This document shows, in pieces, positions 16,791 to 25,075 of a stretch of DNA of 43,758 nucleotides. A model generated the notes under the pieces. It was not told where the DNA came from. It saw only the letters and a list, made by a program, of their open reading frames with translations, and ran no database searches. Position 1 is the first letter of the stretch. Each line of letters starts with the position of its first letter. Source of the stretch: Candidatus Polarisedimenticolia bacterium (lineage in GTDB: Bacteria; Acidobacteriota; Polarisedimenticolia; Gp22-AA2); the NCBI GenBank assembly GCA_036001465.1, contig DASYUH010000025.1, positions 1 to 43,758 of the forward strand, given 5' to 3'. The position numbers were made by a program, and so were the translations under genes.

Positions 16791-17305
16791 GGGGGTTGCC
16801 GGCGGCCGGCCTCATGCTGCTCGCTCTCGGTTGCGCGGCGCGAAGGGGGCCGCAGGATCTCGCGGCGCCGCAGGACGTCGCGTCACGGCAGGACGCTGCG
16901 CCGCCGCAGAGTGTCGCGGCGCCCGCCGTCCCAGTCGCACCGCTCGCCCCGCAGCGCAGCATCCGGGACGGCGTGTACACCGAAGCGCAGAGCCGGCGCG
17001 GCGAGGCGGTCTACTTCACGTCCTGCTCGCAATGCCACAAGCCGACGATGACGGGACTGGAGGTCGTGCCCCCGCTGGTCGGCGAGGCGTTCCTGTCCCG
17101 CTGGAACACGCGCACGGCCGGCGATCTGTTCGAATGGATCCGGAAGGCGATGCCCTTCGGCAACACCCCGAAGCTGAGCGACCCGGAGTATGCCGACGTC
17201 CTCGCCTACATCCTGAGCCGGAATGGATTTCGCGCCGGCGAGGCGGAGCTCGCCGCCGATTTCGCCACGCTGGCGGAGATCCGGATGGCGCCGGCCGCGG
17301 ACTGA
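16787..17305 (+). CDS. lipoprotein c-type cytochrome, monohaem
   Basis: This 172-residue protein carries one haem-binding CSQCH motif (Cys80, Cys83, His84) and a probable distal Met in RKAMPFGNTPKLSD, the class I cytochrome c arrangement. A hydrophobic N-terminus ending LLALGC suggests a lipid anchor, followed by a Pro/Ala/Gln-rich tether (about residues 20-60) with repeated APQDV/SRQDA-like units. The GTG start overlaps the Rieske stop (GTGA at 16787-16790), so the two proteins are probably made together. The position suggests it passes electrons to or from the Tat-exported oxygenase; this is inference. The earlier in-frame GTG at 16760 lies inside the Rieske gene and would spoil the signal peptide. 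Confidence 0.85.
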   Translation: MRGLPAAGLMLLALGCAARRGPQDLAAPQDVASRQDAAPPQSVAAPAVPVAPLAPQRSIRDGVYTEAQSRRGEAVYFTSCSQCHKPTMTGLEVVPPLVGEAFLSRWNTRTAGDLFEWIRKAMPFGNTPKLSDPEYADVLAYILSRNGFRAGEAELAADFATLAEIRMAPAAD

Positions 17306-17318
17306 GACGGCGGGATTG

Positions 17319-17347
17319 TTGACTTGCCTCCCCGATCGGCGTATTCA
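17319..17347 (+). promoter_or_regulatory. sigma-70-type promoter
   Basis: TTGACT (17319-17324) and TATTCA (17342-17347) are 17 bases apart, nearly the same as the promoter at 5187. Transcription would begin near 17354, just before the GGAGG of the gene at 17370. Confidence 0.6.
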
Positions 17348-17369
17348 GGCTGAACCACGGAGGTTCCGC

Positions 17370-17885
17370 ATGCCGATCTCTCCTTGGATCACAGGTGCGC
17401 TGTTTCTGTCGGCGATGGCGGCGGCGAGCGGACGGCAGCCGTTGCCGGCCGGCTATCGCTTCCCGACCGATGCGGACCGCACGCAGGAGTGGGCCGCCTC
17501 AAGAAAACCGACTCCCACACCGTTCCACGCCCGGGCGGATTTCGACGGGGACGGGCGCGAAGACGACGCCTGGATCCTGATTTCGACGCAGGGTCCGGGA
17601 TGGGGCCTCTTCGTGTACCTGAACTCTTCAAGCGACCCGCTGGCCCTCGCCCTGGATCGAAACCGCGGCGACGTCCGGGCGCAGGCCATGGGCGTGAGGG
17701 TGGTGCCGAAGGGCACCTATCGCACGGGCTGCGGGAAGGGAGACTGGCGATGCGACCAGGATGAGCCCAAGGTCCTGCGCCTGAAGCGTCCCGCGATCGA
17801 CTACTTCAAGTTCGAGGGGACGCACTCCTACATCTGGTGGGACGCCAGGACCAGGAAGCTCCGACAGACGCGAATGAGCGACTAG
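17370..17885 (+). CDS. small secreted hypothetical protein with a DxDGDG motif
   Basis: The 171-residue protein has an N-terminal signal peptide (PWITGALFLSAMAAASG), then PLPAGYRFPTDAD and a calcium-loop-like ADFDGDGREDDAWIL at about 53-67, as in FG-GAP or dockerin-like modules. Two cysteines (GCGKGDWRCD) near 118-126 may pair. GGAGG at 17359-17363 precedes the ATG, and a good promoter lies at 17319-17347, so it is a single-gene unit, convergent with isocitrate lyase. I do not recognise the family. A periplasmic location is likely. Confidence 0.75.
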   Translation: MPISPWITGALFLSAMAAASGRQPLPAGYRFPTDADRTQEWAASRKPTPTPFHARADFDGDGREDDAWILISTQGPGWGLFVYLNSSSDPLALALDRNRGDVRAQAMGVRVVPKGTYRTGCGKGDWRCDQDEPKVLRLKRPAIDYFKFEGTHSYIWWDARTRKLRQTRMSD

Positions 17886-17886
17886 T

Positions 17887-17910
17887 CCCGGCGCCGGGCG
17901 GCGCGCCCGG
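17887..17910. terminator. GC-rich hairpins between convergent genes
   Basis: A 12-base perfect palindrome (CCCGGCGCCGGG, 17887-17898) overlaps a 6-bp stem CCGGGC/GCCCGG with a 5-base loop (17894-17910). It lies directly between the stops of two convergent genes, where a bidirectional terminator is expected. There is no T-tract on either strand, so confidence is low. Confidence 0.3.
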
Positions 17911-17946
17911 GGGGGCCATGCAGCGCGCCGGTGGAGCCGGCCGCCC

Positions 17947-20217
17947 TCACCTCGGCGGCGGCCCGGTCTTGTCGATCAGGCGGGACAGGGCGGCCCGGTC
18001 CGCCTCGAGCAGCTCGTCGATGCGCTTTTTGCTGACCTCCGCGACGATGATGTGGCCGACCTCGCTGCGCACCTCGCTGAAGATCCCGTGGTTCTTCATC
18101 TTCTGGGCCTGGTAGACGTTGTCCTCCGTCGGGCTGACGTAGTGCACCGAGGTGGCCTTGTAGCGGTGGATCAGGAAGAGGTGCACCAGGTCCATCAGGC
18201 GCTTCTTGCGCAGCCTCTCGTCGAACGTGTTCTGGTCGCGGATCGACAGGATGCTGTGTCCCTTGCGGTCGAGGATGTTGGCGAAGACGACGTTGGCCAT
18301 CCTCTCCTCCGTCTCGTTGAACAGGCCGAGCTCGAGGACCTCCGAGCCCGGGCTGTGCGGGCGCAGGTGCACGCGCAGCCTGATCGGGAGCTTGTAGTGC
18401 CCGGCCCACATCTCGAGCCACTCGGCGAGGAGCTTGCGCGGCACCTCGGTCTGGACCAGGTGCTGGACCTGGGTCGAGCCCTTCCCCATCGCCATGGTGG
18501 TCGCCGTGCGGCCGGTCGAGGCCATCAGGGCGCCGTCGAGGCGCGGGCCGCCGACCAGGGTCTGCGGCGTCCGGTAGGGTGACTCGAGCAGCCGGAACTT
18601 GCGCTGCAGGCGCGCCAGCGCCAGCATGCCGTCCTGCTTCAGCCCGGTGGCGAACTCTTCGGCCGCAAGGCCGTCGATCTGGTGCCCGCCGTAGGTGATG
18701 AAGTTGAACACGTACCCCAGCTTGCCGAGCTCCTCGGGGAAGCGGCGCATCTGGTCGTCGTTCATGCCGGTCGTGTCCCAGTTGAACGACGGCGACAGGT
18801 TGTAGGCGAGCATCCTGTCCGGGAACTCGGCGTGGATCGCCCGGGCGAACTTCGCCGCGTCGTCCAGGTTCGCCGTCTTGGTCTCCATCCACAGCAGGTC
18901 GGCGAAGGGGGCGGCCGCCAGCGACTTGGCGATGGAGTAGTCGATCCCGCTCTTGACGTGGTAGTAGCCCTCCGGGGTCTTCGTCGGCTCGCAGTCCCAT
19001 ACGACTTGAAGCCCGAGAGAGCGGGCCTTGTCGCGCACGGCGTAGTGCGACGCCTTGCGGGCGAAGGCCTGCCATTCGTCGGCGGTCATGTCGAACTTCT
19101 CTCCCTCCCCCAGCCGGAAATTCATGACGTCCGCGACGGCCTGCCCGCAGGTCTTGAGGCCGGCCTCCGCCTCCCAGATCTGCAGGCACTTGTTGACGAT
19201 CGGGTCGAGCACCTTGTCGACGTTCGGCTCCTTGCCCGACTTGAAGGCGCGGGCCCCTTCGTCGATCAGGGTCGTCACGCCGGCGCGCTTCAGCCAGGCG
19301 ACGGCGGCGGTGAACTCTTCGCCGGACAGCGCGAACAGCAGGTGCCCGCGGATCGCGTCGATCCCCGCGTCGTGCAGCGTCTTCAGGACGGCGATGTAGC
19401 AGGCCTTGAAGGTCGGCAGATCGAGGTTGGTTGCGCCGATGATGAACGGCTGGTCCCGCTCGTCGCCGCGGCCGTCGATGAAGGTGGCGGACTCGGCGTC
19501 GGTGCGGGCCACGATGAGGCCCGGCACCCCCATGATGTCGTACTGGAAGCGGGCGGCGTTGAGGCGCTTGATCTGCTCGTCCTGGGGGACCAGGACCTTG
19601 CCCCCCTGGTGGCCGCACTTCTTGACGCCCGGCTTCTGGTCCTCGATGTGGCAGCCGGGAATGCCGATCTCGACGAAGCGGCGGACCAGGTTGCGGACGT
19701 GGGCGTCGCCGCCGTGCCCCGTGTCGGCGTCGGCGATGATGAAGGGACGGTAGTCGATCGCGGGGGTGGCGGCGCGCTGCGCCTCGGTCATCCGCGCGCG
19801 GGCGAAGTGCTGGTTCTTGTCCGCCGCGAGCAGGGCCCGCACCAGCGGGGCCGCCTCGTCCGGCACCGCGCTCAGCGGATAGCTCGCCAGGTCGGCCCCC
19901 GGGTCCTCGTGCGCCGAGCCCTTGGCCGAGGTCGCCCAGCCTCCCAGGTAGATCGCCTCGATCCCGAGCCGCTTCATGGAGACCGCCTGCCCGGGGGAAT
20001 ACGGGCCGAAGGTGGTGATCTGCCTGCGCGTCTCGAACAGCTCCCGGAGCCGGGCGTAGAACCCCTCGGCCGCGGCGCGCGCCACGGCGTAGTCCCCCTG
20101 GATGGTCCCCTGCTGCTCGGCCACGTCGGCCGGCGAGTACAGCCGCACGATCCCCTTGAAGCGCGGGCTGTCGAACCACGTCCGGGCGGCCTCAACCTGC
20201 CTGTCGAATGCGCTCAT
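17947..20217 (-). CDS. aceA: isocitrate lyase, long form
   Basis: It splits isocitrate into glyoxylate and succinate, the first step of the glyoxylate bypass for growth on acetate or fatty acids. The catalytic motif KKCGHQGGK is present near residue 211, with [10 protein letters not shown] and NLSPSFNW also matching the family. At 756 residues it is far longer than the usual bacterial form of about 430 and resembles the long ICL2 class of actinobacteria, including [17 protein letters not shown] and a C-terminal domain of about 150 residues (in ICL2 this region regulates activity). Start 20217 has AGGAG 6 bases upstream and overlaps the malate synthase stop by 4 bases (ATGA). The upstream open frame to 20310 is not part of the gene. 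Confidence 0.95.
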   Translation of the reverse strand: MSAFDRQVEAARTWFDSPRFKGIVRLYSPADVAEQQGTIQGDYAVARAAAEGFYARLRELFETRRQITTFGPYSPGQAVSMKRLGIEAIYLGGWATSAKGSAHEDPGADLASYPLSAVPDEAAPLVRALLAADKNQHFARARMTEAQRAATPAIDYRPFIIADADTGHGGDAHVRNLVRRFVEIGIPGCHIEDQKPGVKKCGHQGGKVLVPQDEQIKRLNAARFQYDIMGVPGLIVARTDAESATFIDGRGDERDQPFIIGATNLDLPTFKACYIAVLKTLHDAGIDAIRGHLLFALSGEEFTAAVAWLKRAGVTTLIDEGARAFKSGKEPNVDKVLDPIVNKCLQIWEAEAGLKTCGQAVADVMNFRLGEGEKFDMTADEWQAFARKASHYAVRDKARSLGLQVVWDCEPTKTPEGYYHVKSGIDYSIAKSLAAAPFADLLWMETKTANLDDAAKFARAIHAEFPDRMLAYNLSPSFNWDTTGMNDDQMRRFPEELGKLGYVFNFITYGGHQIDGLAAEEFATGLKQDGMLALARLQRKFRLLESPYRTPQTLVGGPRLDGALMASTGRTATTMAMGKGSTQVQHLVQTEVPRKLLAEWLEMWAGHYKLPIRLRVHLRPHSPGSEVLELGLFNETEERMANVVFANILDRKGHSILSIRDQNTFDERLRKKRLMDLVHLFLIHRYKATSVHYVSPTEDNVYQAQKMKNHGIFSEVRSEVGHIIVAEVSKKRIDELLEADRAALSRLIDKTGPPPR

Positions 20218-22211
20218 CGTGTGCTCCTGCCTCTCTGCCCGCGGGCCGGGGGGCCGAAGTCCAGGTTCCCGGTGATCCGCCTGCCGTCCCTGGAGAGCGT
20301 CTCCAGGCACAGGCGGACCCGCTTCCCGGCCTCGTCCAGATCATGATTGTTCAGGTTGATGTTGAGCAGATCGATGAACCACGGCGGCTTGACGTCGGAG
20401 CGGACATAGGCGTCGACGATCGCGCGGGCGATCGGCAGGGTCGTCCCCTTCGAATCGTCGTGGACGTCCCGATTGCCCGCGCGGAGCAGCTTGTCGTATT
20501 CCTCCGCGAGCAGCCGCCCGAAGAGCGCGGGGGTGAACGGCTCGCCCGCTCTGGAGCCGGCCGCGGCGCCGCCCGCGCCCGGGGCGCCGTCCGCCACGGC
20601 GCCGTCGCCGGCCAGCCGCGCCCCCTTGTGCAGCCATTCCCACAGGATGCTGAGGCGGATCTCGCCCGTCGCCATGTCCTCCATCAGGTAGAGGACGTCG
20701 TCGTTGCCGAAGAAGTCTGCCGGCTTGAGCGCCGCGGCCTGGAGCCCCTGTCCGAACGCGTTCCCGTACTGCAGCGCCACGCTGAGCAGGTCGCGGGCGC
20801 CGCGGACCGTCCGCGGGGCCGGCTCGAGCGAGAGCAGGCCATCGGCGTCGGCGTCCGTGTAGGCGAGGGCCGGGAAGGCGCGTCCCAGCTGGTTGTCCTC
20901 GCCGGCCTTCTCCCAGACCGGGCGCACGATGTGCACCATCTTCCAGTGCGCCACCCATTTGCCGCTCGCCCCCGCGCTCTGCTCCCGCTCGGCGCCGGCC
21001 ACCGCCCGGCGCATGCCGCTCTCGACCCCGGCCGCCGACCCGACGGGGATGTTGGGCTCCATCCCCCCCTGCCAGAGGGCGCGGCCCCCGTTCCGGTCGG
21101 GCGTGTTCACCGCGCGCCGGACGCGGTCCTCGTAGGTCCGCATGTATCCATAGGTCATCGTGACGTCGCCGATGTTCGGATGAAGGAACTCCGTGTCCCA
21201 CGCCATCGCGTCGGCGACGCTGTTGATGTAGTCCCAGCGGCCGGTGTTGAAGCCGACGAAGTGCAGGCCCAGGGCGGCGCGGATCTCCATGAGCTGGAAG
21301 CTGGCCTCGAGCTGCTCGACCAGAACATACGCCTTGATGGTCCCGGCGGCCAGCCCCAGGTGCCCTTCCAGCGCCGCGAGGATGTCGTTCCACAGGGCGG
21401 CCTCCTCGGCCGTCTGGATCTTCGGCAGGTACAGGACGATGGACGCGCCGGCCCGCCGGAGCGCCGCGTGGGTGTTTGCCACGTAGAGCGCCGTATCGAC
21501 GATCGACGCGGAGAACCCGGCGCCGTCGGCGCAGCGCACGTGCCGGTCGTCCAGGTGGAGCCCGCGGGGGCGGAACAGCTGCGTGGTGAACGTCAGCTGC
21601 GCCTTCCAGTCGTCGACGATCGGCCGCCCCAGGAAACCCCGCGCCCAGCCGTTCATCTCCTCCGCCACCTGCCCGGCGACCTTGAGGAACTCGGGGGCGC
21701 GCGCGGTGGCGATCTTGAGGCTCCTCTGGTTGTCGAGCGACATCGTCCCGACCTGGCCCAGGGCGTCCTCGCCGTCGAACATCCAGCCGTCGGCCCCCGA
21801 CAGCAGCGCGTAGGCCACGTTGCGGAGGCTCGTCTCGAGAGGGGCGTTCGGCCGCGCCGCCGGCCCGGTCCCCTGGATCCATTGCCGTCGCAGGTCGCGC
21901 GGGATCTCGGGGCCGGTGAACCTCCCCGCGCGGGCGTCGCGGACCTTGATCCCGGTCCGGGGGATCACGGAGTCCGGGTCGAGGAAGCCGATGCGCGTCT
22001 TCGTCCCCGCCCGCTCCGCCCGCCGCCGCATCCGGGCCTCCATCAGGGCCCCTCGTTCGGCATCGAATCTGGCCAGCGCCGCCAGCGCCCCCCTGGCCTC
22101 GGACGTGAAGAGGTCCGCGTACTCGCGCTCGACGCCGTCGCGGATCTGAAGCGCGGGTGTCTTTCCGGCGGTGCCGGCGCGCTTCGGGCCCGTGCCCGTG
22201 GGGGCCTTCAT
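20214..22211 (-). CDS. aceB: malate synthase A-type
   Basis: It condenses glyoxylate with acetyl-CoA to malate, completing the glyoxylate bypass. The 665-residue protein shows [31 protein letters not shown] (substrate-binding region), [11 protein letters not shown] and [19 protein letters not shown] with the catalytic Asp, all typical of the AceB type. It is over 100 residues longer than E. coli AceB; an Ala/Gly-rich low-complexity insert (about residues 520-550) and a basic N-terminal extension account for part of this. It is the first gene of the operon, ending in an ATGA overlap with isocitrate lyase. No clear Shine-Dalgarno or promoter is visible upstream of its ATG. Confidence 0.95.
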   Translation of the reverse strand: MKAPTGTGPKRAGTAGKTPALQIRDGVEREYADLFTSEARGALAALARFDAERGALMEARMRRRAERAGTKTRIGFLDPDSVIPRTGIKVRDARAGRFTGPEIPRDLRRQWIQGTGPAARPNAPLETSLRNVAYALLSGADGWMFDGEDALGQVGTMSLDNQRSLKIATARAPEFLKVAGQVAEEMNGWARGFLGRPIVDDWKAQLTFTTQLFRPRGLHLDDRHVRCADGAGFSASIVDTALYVANTHAALRRAGASIVLYLPKIQTAEEAALWNDILAALEGHLGLAAGTIKAYVLVEQLEASFQLMEIRAALGLHFVGFNTGRWDYINSVADAMAWDTEFLHPNIGDVTMTYGYMRTYEDRVRRAVNTPDRNGGRALWQGGMEPNIPVGSAAGVESGMRRAVAGAEREQSAGASGKWVAHWKMVHIVRPVWEKAGEDNQLGRAFPALAYTDADADGLLSLEPAPRTVRGARDLLSVALQYGNAFGQGLQAAALKPADFFGNDDVLYLMEDMATGEIRLSILWEWLHKGARLAGDGAVADGAPGAGGAAAGSRAGEPFTPALFGRLLAEEYDKLLRAGNRDVHDDSKGTTLPIARAIVDAYVRSDVKPPWFIDLLNINLNNHDLDEAGKRVRLCLETLSRDGRRITGNLDFGPPARGQRGRSTR

Positions 22212-22387
22212 GTAAGCCGCCAGTCTACAACGAGATCTTCCGGCCGGTTTCCTTGTCTGCGCCGGGGTTTGGGTGTAAACAAATTCCAGTCGGCACCCGG
22301 GGGCTCGACTGGTTCTTTGCCGCAGACGACGACGGGCCGGTCGACCAGAGGCCCGAGGAGCAGGTCAACTGAGAGGCCGGATCATAT

Positions 22388-22403
22388 GCAATTAGTTGAT
22401 TGC
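22388..22403. promoter_or_regulatory. candidate ArsR operator (dyad GCAAT-N6-ATTGC)
   Basis: A 16-base dyad with perfect 5-bp arms lies across the first part of the -35 region of the promoter for the SRPBCC/ArsR pair. ArsR-family repressors bind such AT-rich imperfect palindromes and commonly repress their own operon. It is assigned to the regulator encoded at 22891 by position only. Confidence 0.5.
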
Positions 22404-22427
22404 CTTTCTGGCTGGCCGGCGTATAAT
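22400..22427 (+). promoter_or_regulatory. sigma-70-type promoter of the SRPBCC/ArsR operon
   Basis: TTGCCT (22400-22405) and a perfect TATAAT (22422-22427) are separated by 16 bases. The -35 overlaps the dyad at 22388-22403. A consensus AGGAGGT follows at 22433-22440, so expression should be strong when not repressed. Confidence 0.65.
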
Positions 22428-22445
22428 GCAACCAGGAGGTAGCAT

Positions 22446-22907
22446 ATGAACCCATCCACCGATCGCATCGAGAGAGAGATCCTGCTCAAGGCGCCACGGG
22501 CCAGGGTCTGGCGCGCGCTGTCCAATGCCGAGGAGTTCGGCCGCTGGTTCGGCGTGGCGCTCAAGGGAAAGACGTTCGCGGCCGGGAAGCGCGTGCAGGG
22601 GCCGATCACCTATCCCGGGTACGAGCACCTGGTGTTCGACGTGATGATCGAGCGCATGGAGCCGGAGCGCCTGCTCTCCCTGCGCTGGCACCCGGCCGCC
22701 GTGGAGCCTTCCGTCGACTATTCCAAGGAGCCGAGCACGCTGGTGGTCTTCGAGCTGAAGGAGGTCGAGGGGGGCACCCTGCTGAAGCTGGTCGAGTCCG
22801 GCTTCGACGGCCTCCCGCCGGCGCGCCGGCTGGAGGCGTACCGCATGAACAGCGGAGGCTGGGACATCCAGATGAAGAACATCGAGAAGCATGTCGCCGC
22901 GTCGTAG
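22446..22907 (+). CDS. SRPBCC / AHSA1-like protein
   Basis: This 153-residue cytosolic protein has the START-like hydrophobic-cavity fold of the AHSA1 group: IEREILLKAPRARVWRALSNAEEFGRWFGV at the start (shown in part by APRARVWRAL), TLVVFELKEVEGGTLLKL in the middle and a C-terminal amphipathic helix ending GGWDIQMKNIEKHV. Members bind hydrophobic ligands or act as co-chaperone-like proteins; the ligand is unknown. It has an excellent Shine-Dalgarno (AGGAGGT) and overlaps the ArsR gene by 17 bases. SRPBCC-ArsR pairs are widespread, and the two are expected to be co-regulated by the dyad at 22388. Confidence 0.85.
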   Translation: MNPSTDRIEREILLKAPRARVWRALSNAEEFGRWFGVALKGKTFAAGKRVQGPITYPGYEHLVFDVMIERMEPERLLSLRWHPAAVEPSVDYSKEPSTLVVFELKEVEGGTLLKLVESGFDGLPPARRLEAYRMNSGGWDIQMKNIEKHVAAS

Positions 22908-23256
22908 CGCGGCTTCGAAGCCGTTGCCGCTGCGGGGCCCGGCGCTCAAGAAGTTCGCGCCGATCTTCGCGGCGCTCGGCGACGAGACGCGCCTGCGTCT
23001 CGTCGCCGTCCTGTGCGCCGGCGGGGCGTTGTCCATCGCCCGGCTCACGTCCGGGACGGACATCACGCGCCAGGCGGTCACGAAGCACCTGCACGTGCTG
23101 GCGGACGCCGGCCTGGTGCACGACATCAAGGTCGGACGCGAGCGCCGGTGGGCGTTCGAGCCGGCGCACCTGGAGGAGGCGCGGCGCTCCCTCGAGGTGA
23201 TCGCCCGGCAGTGGGATCATGCGCTCGGCAGGCTGAAGGCGGTCGTGGAATCTTGA
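22891..23256 (+). CDS. ArsR-family winged-helix transcriptional regulator
   Basis: The 121-residue protein has the ArsR winged-helix pattern: IFAALGDETRLRLVAVL (first helices), ALSIARLTSGTDITRQAVTKHL (recognition helix) and LVHDIKVGRERRWAFEP (wing). It lacks the CxC metal site of arsenite sensors, as is usual for those paired with SRPBCC proteins, so it probably senses something else or acts as a simple autorepressor. It overlaps the SRPBCC gene by 17 bases. The start within the previous gene is supported by the length of family members. Confidence 0.9.
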   Translation: MSPRRSAASKPLPLRGPALKKFAPIFAALGDETRLRLVAVLCAGGALSIARLTSGTDITRQAVTKHLHVLADAGLVHDIKVGRERRWAFEPAHLEEARRSLEVIARQWDHALGRLKAVVES

Positions 23257-23316
23257 TCGATCCCCCTTTCCAAACAGGACGCGCGGCGTTAAGCTGTGGC
23301 CTTCCAAGGAGGACCT

Positions 23317-23676
23317 ATGCCCTACGTCGATGGTTTTGTTGTGCCGGTGCCGAAGAAGAAGGTGCGGGACTACCGCCGCATCTCCCAGAAGGCGGGACGG
23401 ATCTGGCGCGAGCACGGCGCTCTCGAATACCGGGAGTGCGCCGCCGACGACGTGAAGGTGGGGAAGCTCACGTCGTTTCCCCGCAGCGTCAAGCTCAAGC
23501 CCAACGAGACGGTGTTCTTCTCGTGGATCGTGTACAAGTCGCGGGCCCATCGCGATCGCGTCAACAAGAAGGTCATGAAGGACAAGCGCCTGGCCTCCAT
23601 GATGGATCCGAAGGCGATGCCGTTCGACACCAATAGGATGATCTACGGAGGCTTCAAGACCCTGGTCGACGCCTGA
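23317..23676 (+). CDS. DUF1428 (YbaA-like) protein
   Basis: This 119-residue protein matches the DUF1428 landmarks: YVDGFVVPVPKKK at the start, ECAADDVKVGKLTSFP, FFSWIVYKSR, and a C-terminal MPFDTNRMIYGGF. The family adopts a dimeric alpha-beta-barrel-like fold; its role is unknown. AAGGAGG sits 6 bases before the ATG at 23317, better than the in-frame GTG at 23296. It lies 60 bases after arsR and could be in the same transcript. Confidence 0.85.
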   Translation: MPYVDGFVVPVPKKKVRDYRRISQKAGRIWREHGALEYRECAADDVKVGKLTSFPRSVKLKPNETVFFSWIVYKSRAHRDRVNKKVMKDKRLASMMDPKAMPFDTNRMIYGGFKTLVDA

Positions 23677-23737
23677 TCGCCGGGCGGGACGGTCCGCGAT
23701 CGGATCGGCGCGGGGCGGCGGAGGCCCCGTCTGAGCC

Positions 23738-25063
23738 ATGAGCGACCCGCTCTTCTGGCATCGCCTGCAGTTCGGCTTCACCATCACCTACCACTACATC
23801 TTCCCCCAGCTGACGATGGGGCTGGCGCTCCTCATCGTCGTGATGAAGCTCGTGGCGCTGCGGGGCGGGAAAGCCGCCTGGAACGACGCCGCGCGGTTCT
23901 GGATCCGGATCTTCGGGCTGTCGTTCACCATGGGGGTCGTCACCGGCATCCCGATGGAGTTCCAGCTCGGGACGAACTGGGGATCCTTCGCCCAGCGGAC
24001 CGGCGGCGTCATCGGCCAGACGCTGGCGATGGAGGGGATCTTCGCGTTCTTCCTCGAATCGAGCTTCCTCGCCGTCCTGCTGTGGGGCGAGCGGCGGCTG
24101 GGCCCCCGGCTGCACTTCGCCGCCGCCCTCGCGCTCCTCGCCGGGAGCTGGCTGTCGGGCTATTTCATCATCGCGACCAACGCCTTCATGCAGCACCCGG
24201 TCGGCCATGCTCTCGACGGGGACGGGACGTTCCGGCTCGCCTCTCTCGCCCGGTTCGTCTTCAACCCCTGGGCCGTCGCCCAGTACCTGCACAACCAGAT
24301 CGCGGCCGTGGTGACCGGGGCGTTCGTGATGGCGGCGGTGGGCGCCTACTGGACCATCAGGCGGTCGCACGGCGAGGTGGCGCGCGCCTCGCTGCGCACG
24401 GGTGTCGTCGCCGGGCTCCTGGCCTCCATCCTCGTGGCGTTCCCGACCGGCCACGCGCAGGGACGGATGCTCGCGGCGCACCAGCCGGTGACGCTCGCGG
24501 CCATGGAAGGGCGGTTCGAGAGCGGCCCGCGGGCGCCGCTCGCCATCATCGGCCAGCCCAACGTCCACGCGCGCAAGCTCGACAATCCGATCCAGCTCCC
24601 GGCGGTCCTCTCCTGGATCGCCTACGGCGACTTCTCGGCCAACGTGCGGGGCCTCGCCGAGTTCCCGGAAGGGGACTGGCCGACCAACATCGAGCTCCTC
24701 TATTATTCGTACCACATCATGATCGGCCTGGGGACGCTGTTCATCGCCGTGATGGGTCTGGCGACGGTCTTTCTCTGGGGAGGCCGGCTCTGGTCGGCGC
24801 GCGTCGTGCTCTGGATCCTCATCCTCGCGTTCCCGTTCCCGTTCATCGCCAACACCGCGGGCTGGCTGACCGCCGAGTTCGGCCGCCAGCCCTGGCTGGT
24901 CTATGGCCTGATGCGCACCGCCGAAGGGGGCTCCCCCACCGTCCATGCCGGCACGACCCTGTTCACGACGCTCGGCTTCGCCGGTCTCTACTTCGTGCTC
25001 GGCGTGCTGTTCCTCGCCCTGGTCGCGAAGGAGATCGGGCACGGTCCGGCGCGACGCGCCTGA
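23738..25063 (+). CDS. cydA: cytochrome bd quinol oxidase subunit I
   Basis: This 441-residue membrane protein carries the haems and quinol site of cytochrome bd, which reduces oxygen to water with high affinity and without proton pumping. His19 (in TITYHYIF) is the conserved axial haem ligand; QYLHNQIAAV carries a second conserved His, and GTNWGSF, ESSFLAVLLWGERR and EFGRQPWLVYGLMRT are family signatures. The periplasmic Q-loop is the short type, as in the cyanide-insensitive (CIO-like) branch. The cydB gene follows after 12 bases with its own GGAG. This suggests respiration at low oxygen. Confidence 0.95.
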   Translation: MSDPLFWHRLQFGFTITYHYIFPQLTMGLALLIVVMKLVALRGGKAAWNDAARFWIRIFGLSFTMGVVTGIPMEFQLGTNWGSFAQRTGGVIGQTLAMEGIFAFFLESSFLAVLLWGERRLGPRLHFAAALALLAGSWLSGYFIIATNAFMQHPVGHALDGDGTFRLASLARFVFNPWAVAQYLHNQIAAVVTGAFVMAAVGAYWTIRRSHGEVARASLRTGVVAGLLASILVAFPTGHAQGRMLAAHQPVTLAAMEGRFESGPRAPLAIIGQPNVHARKLDNPIQLPAVLSWIAYGDFSANVRGLAEFPEGDWPTNIELLYYSYHIMIGLGTLFIAVMGLATVFLWGGRLWSARVVLWILILAFPFPFIANTAGWLTAEFGRQPWLVYGLMRTAEGGSPTVHAGTTLFTTLGFAGLYFVLGVLFLALVAKEIGHGPARRA

Positions 25064-25075
25064 GGAGATCGGGTC

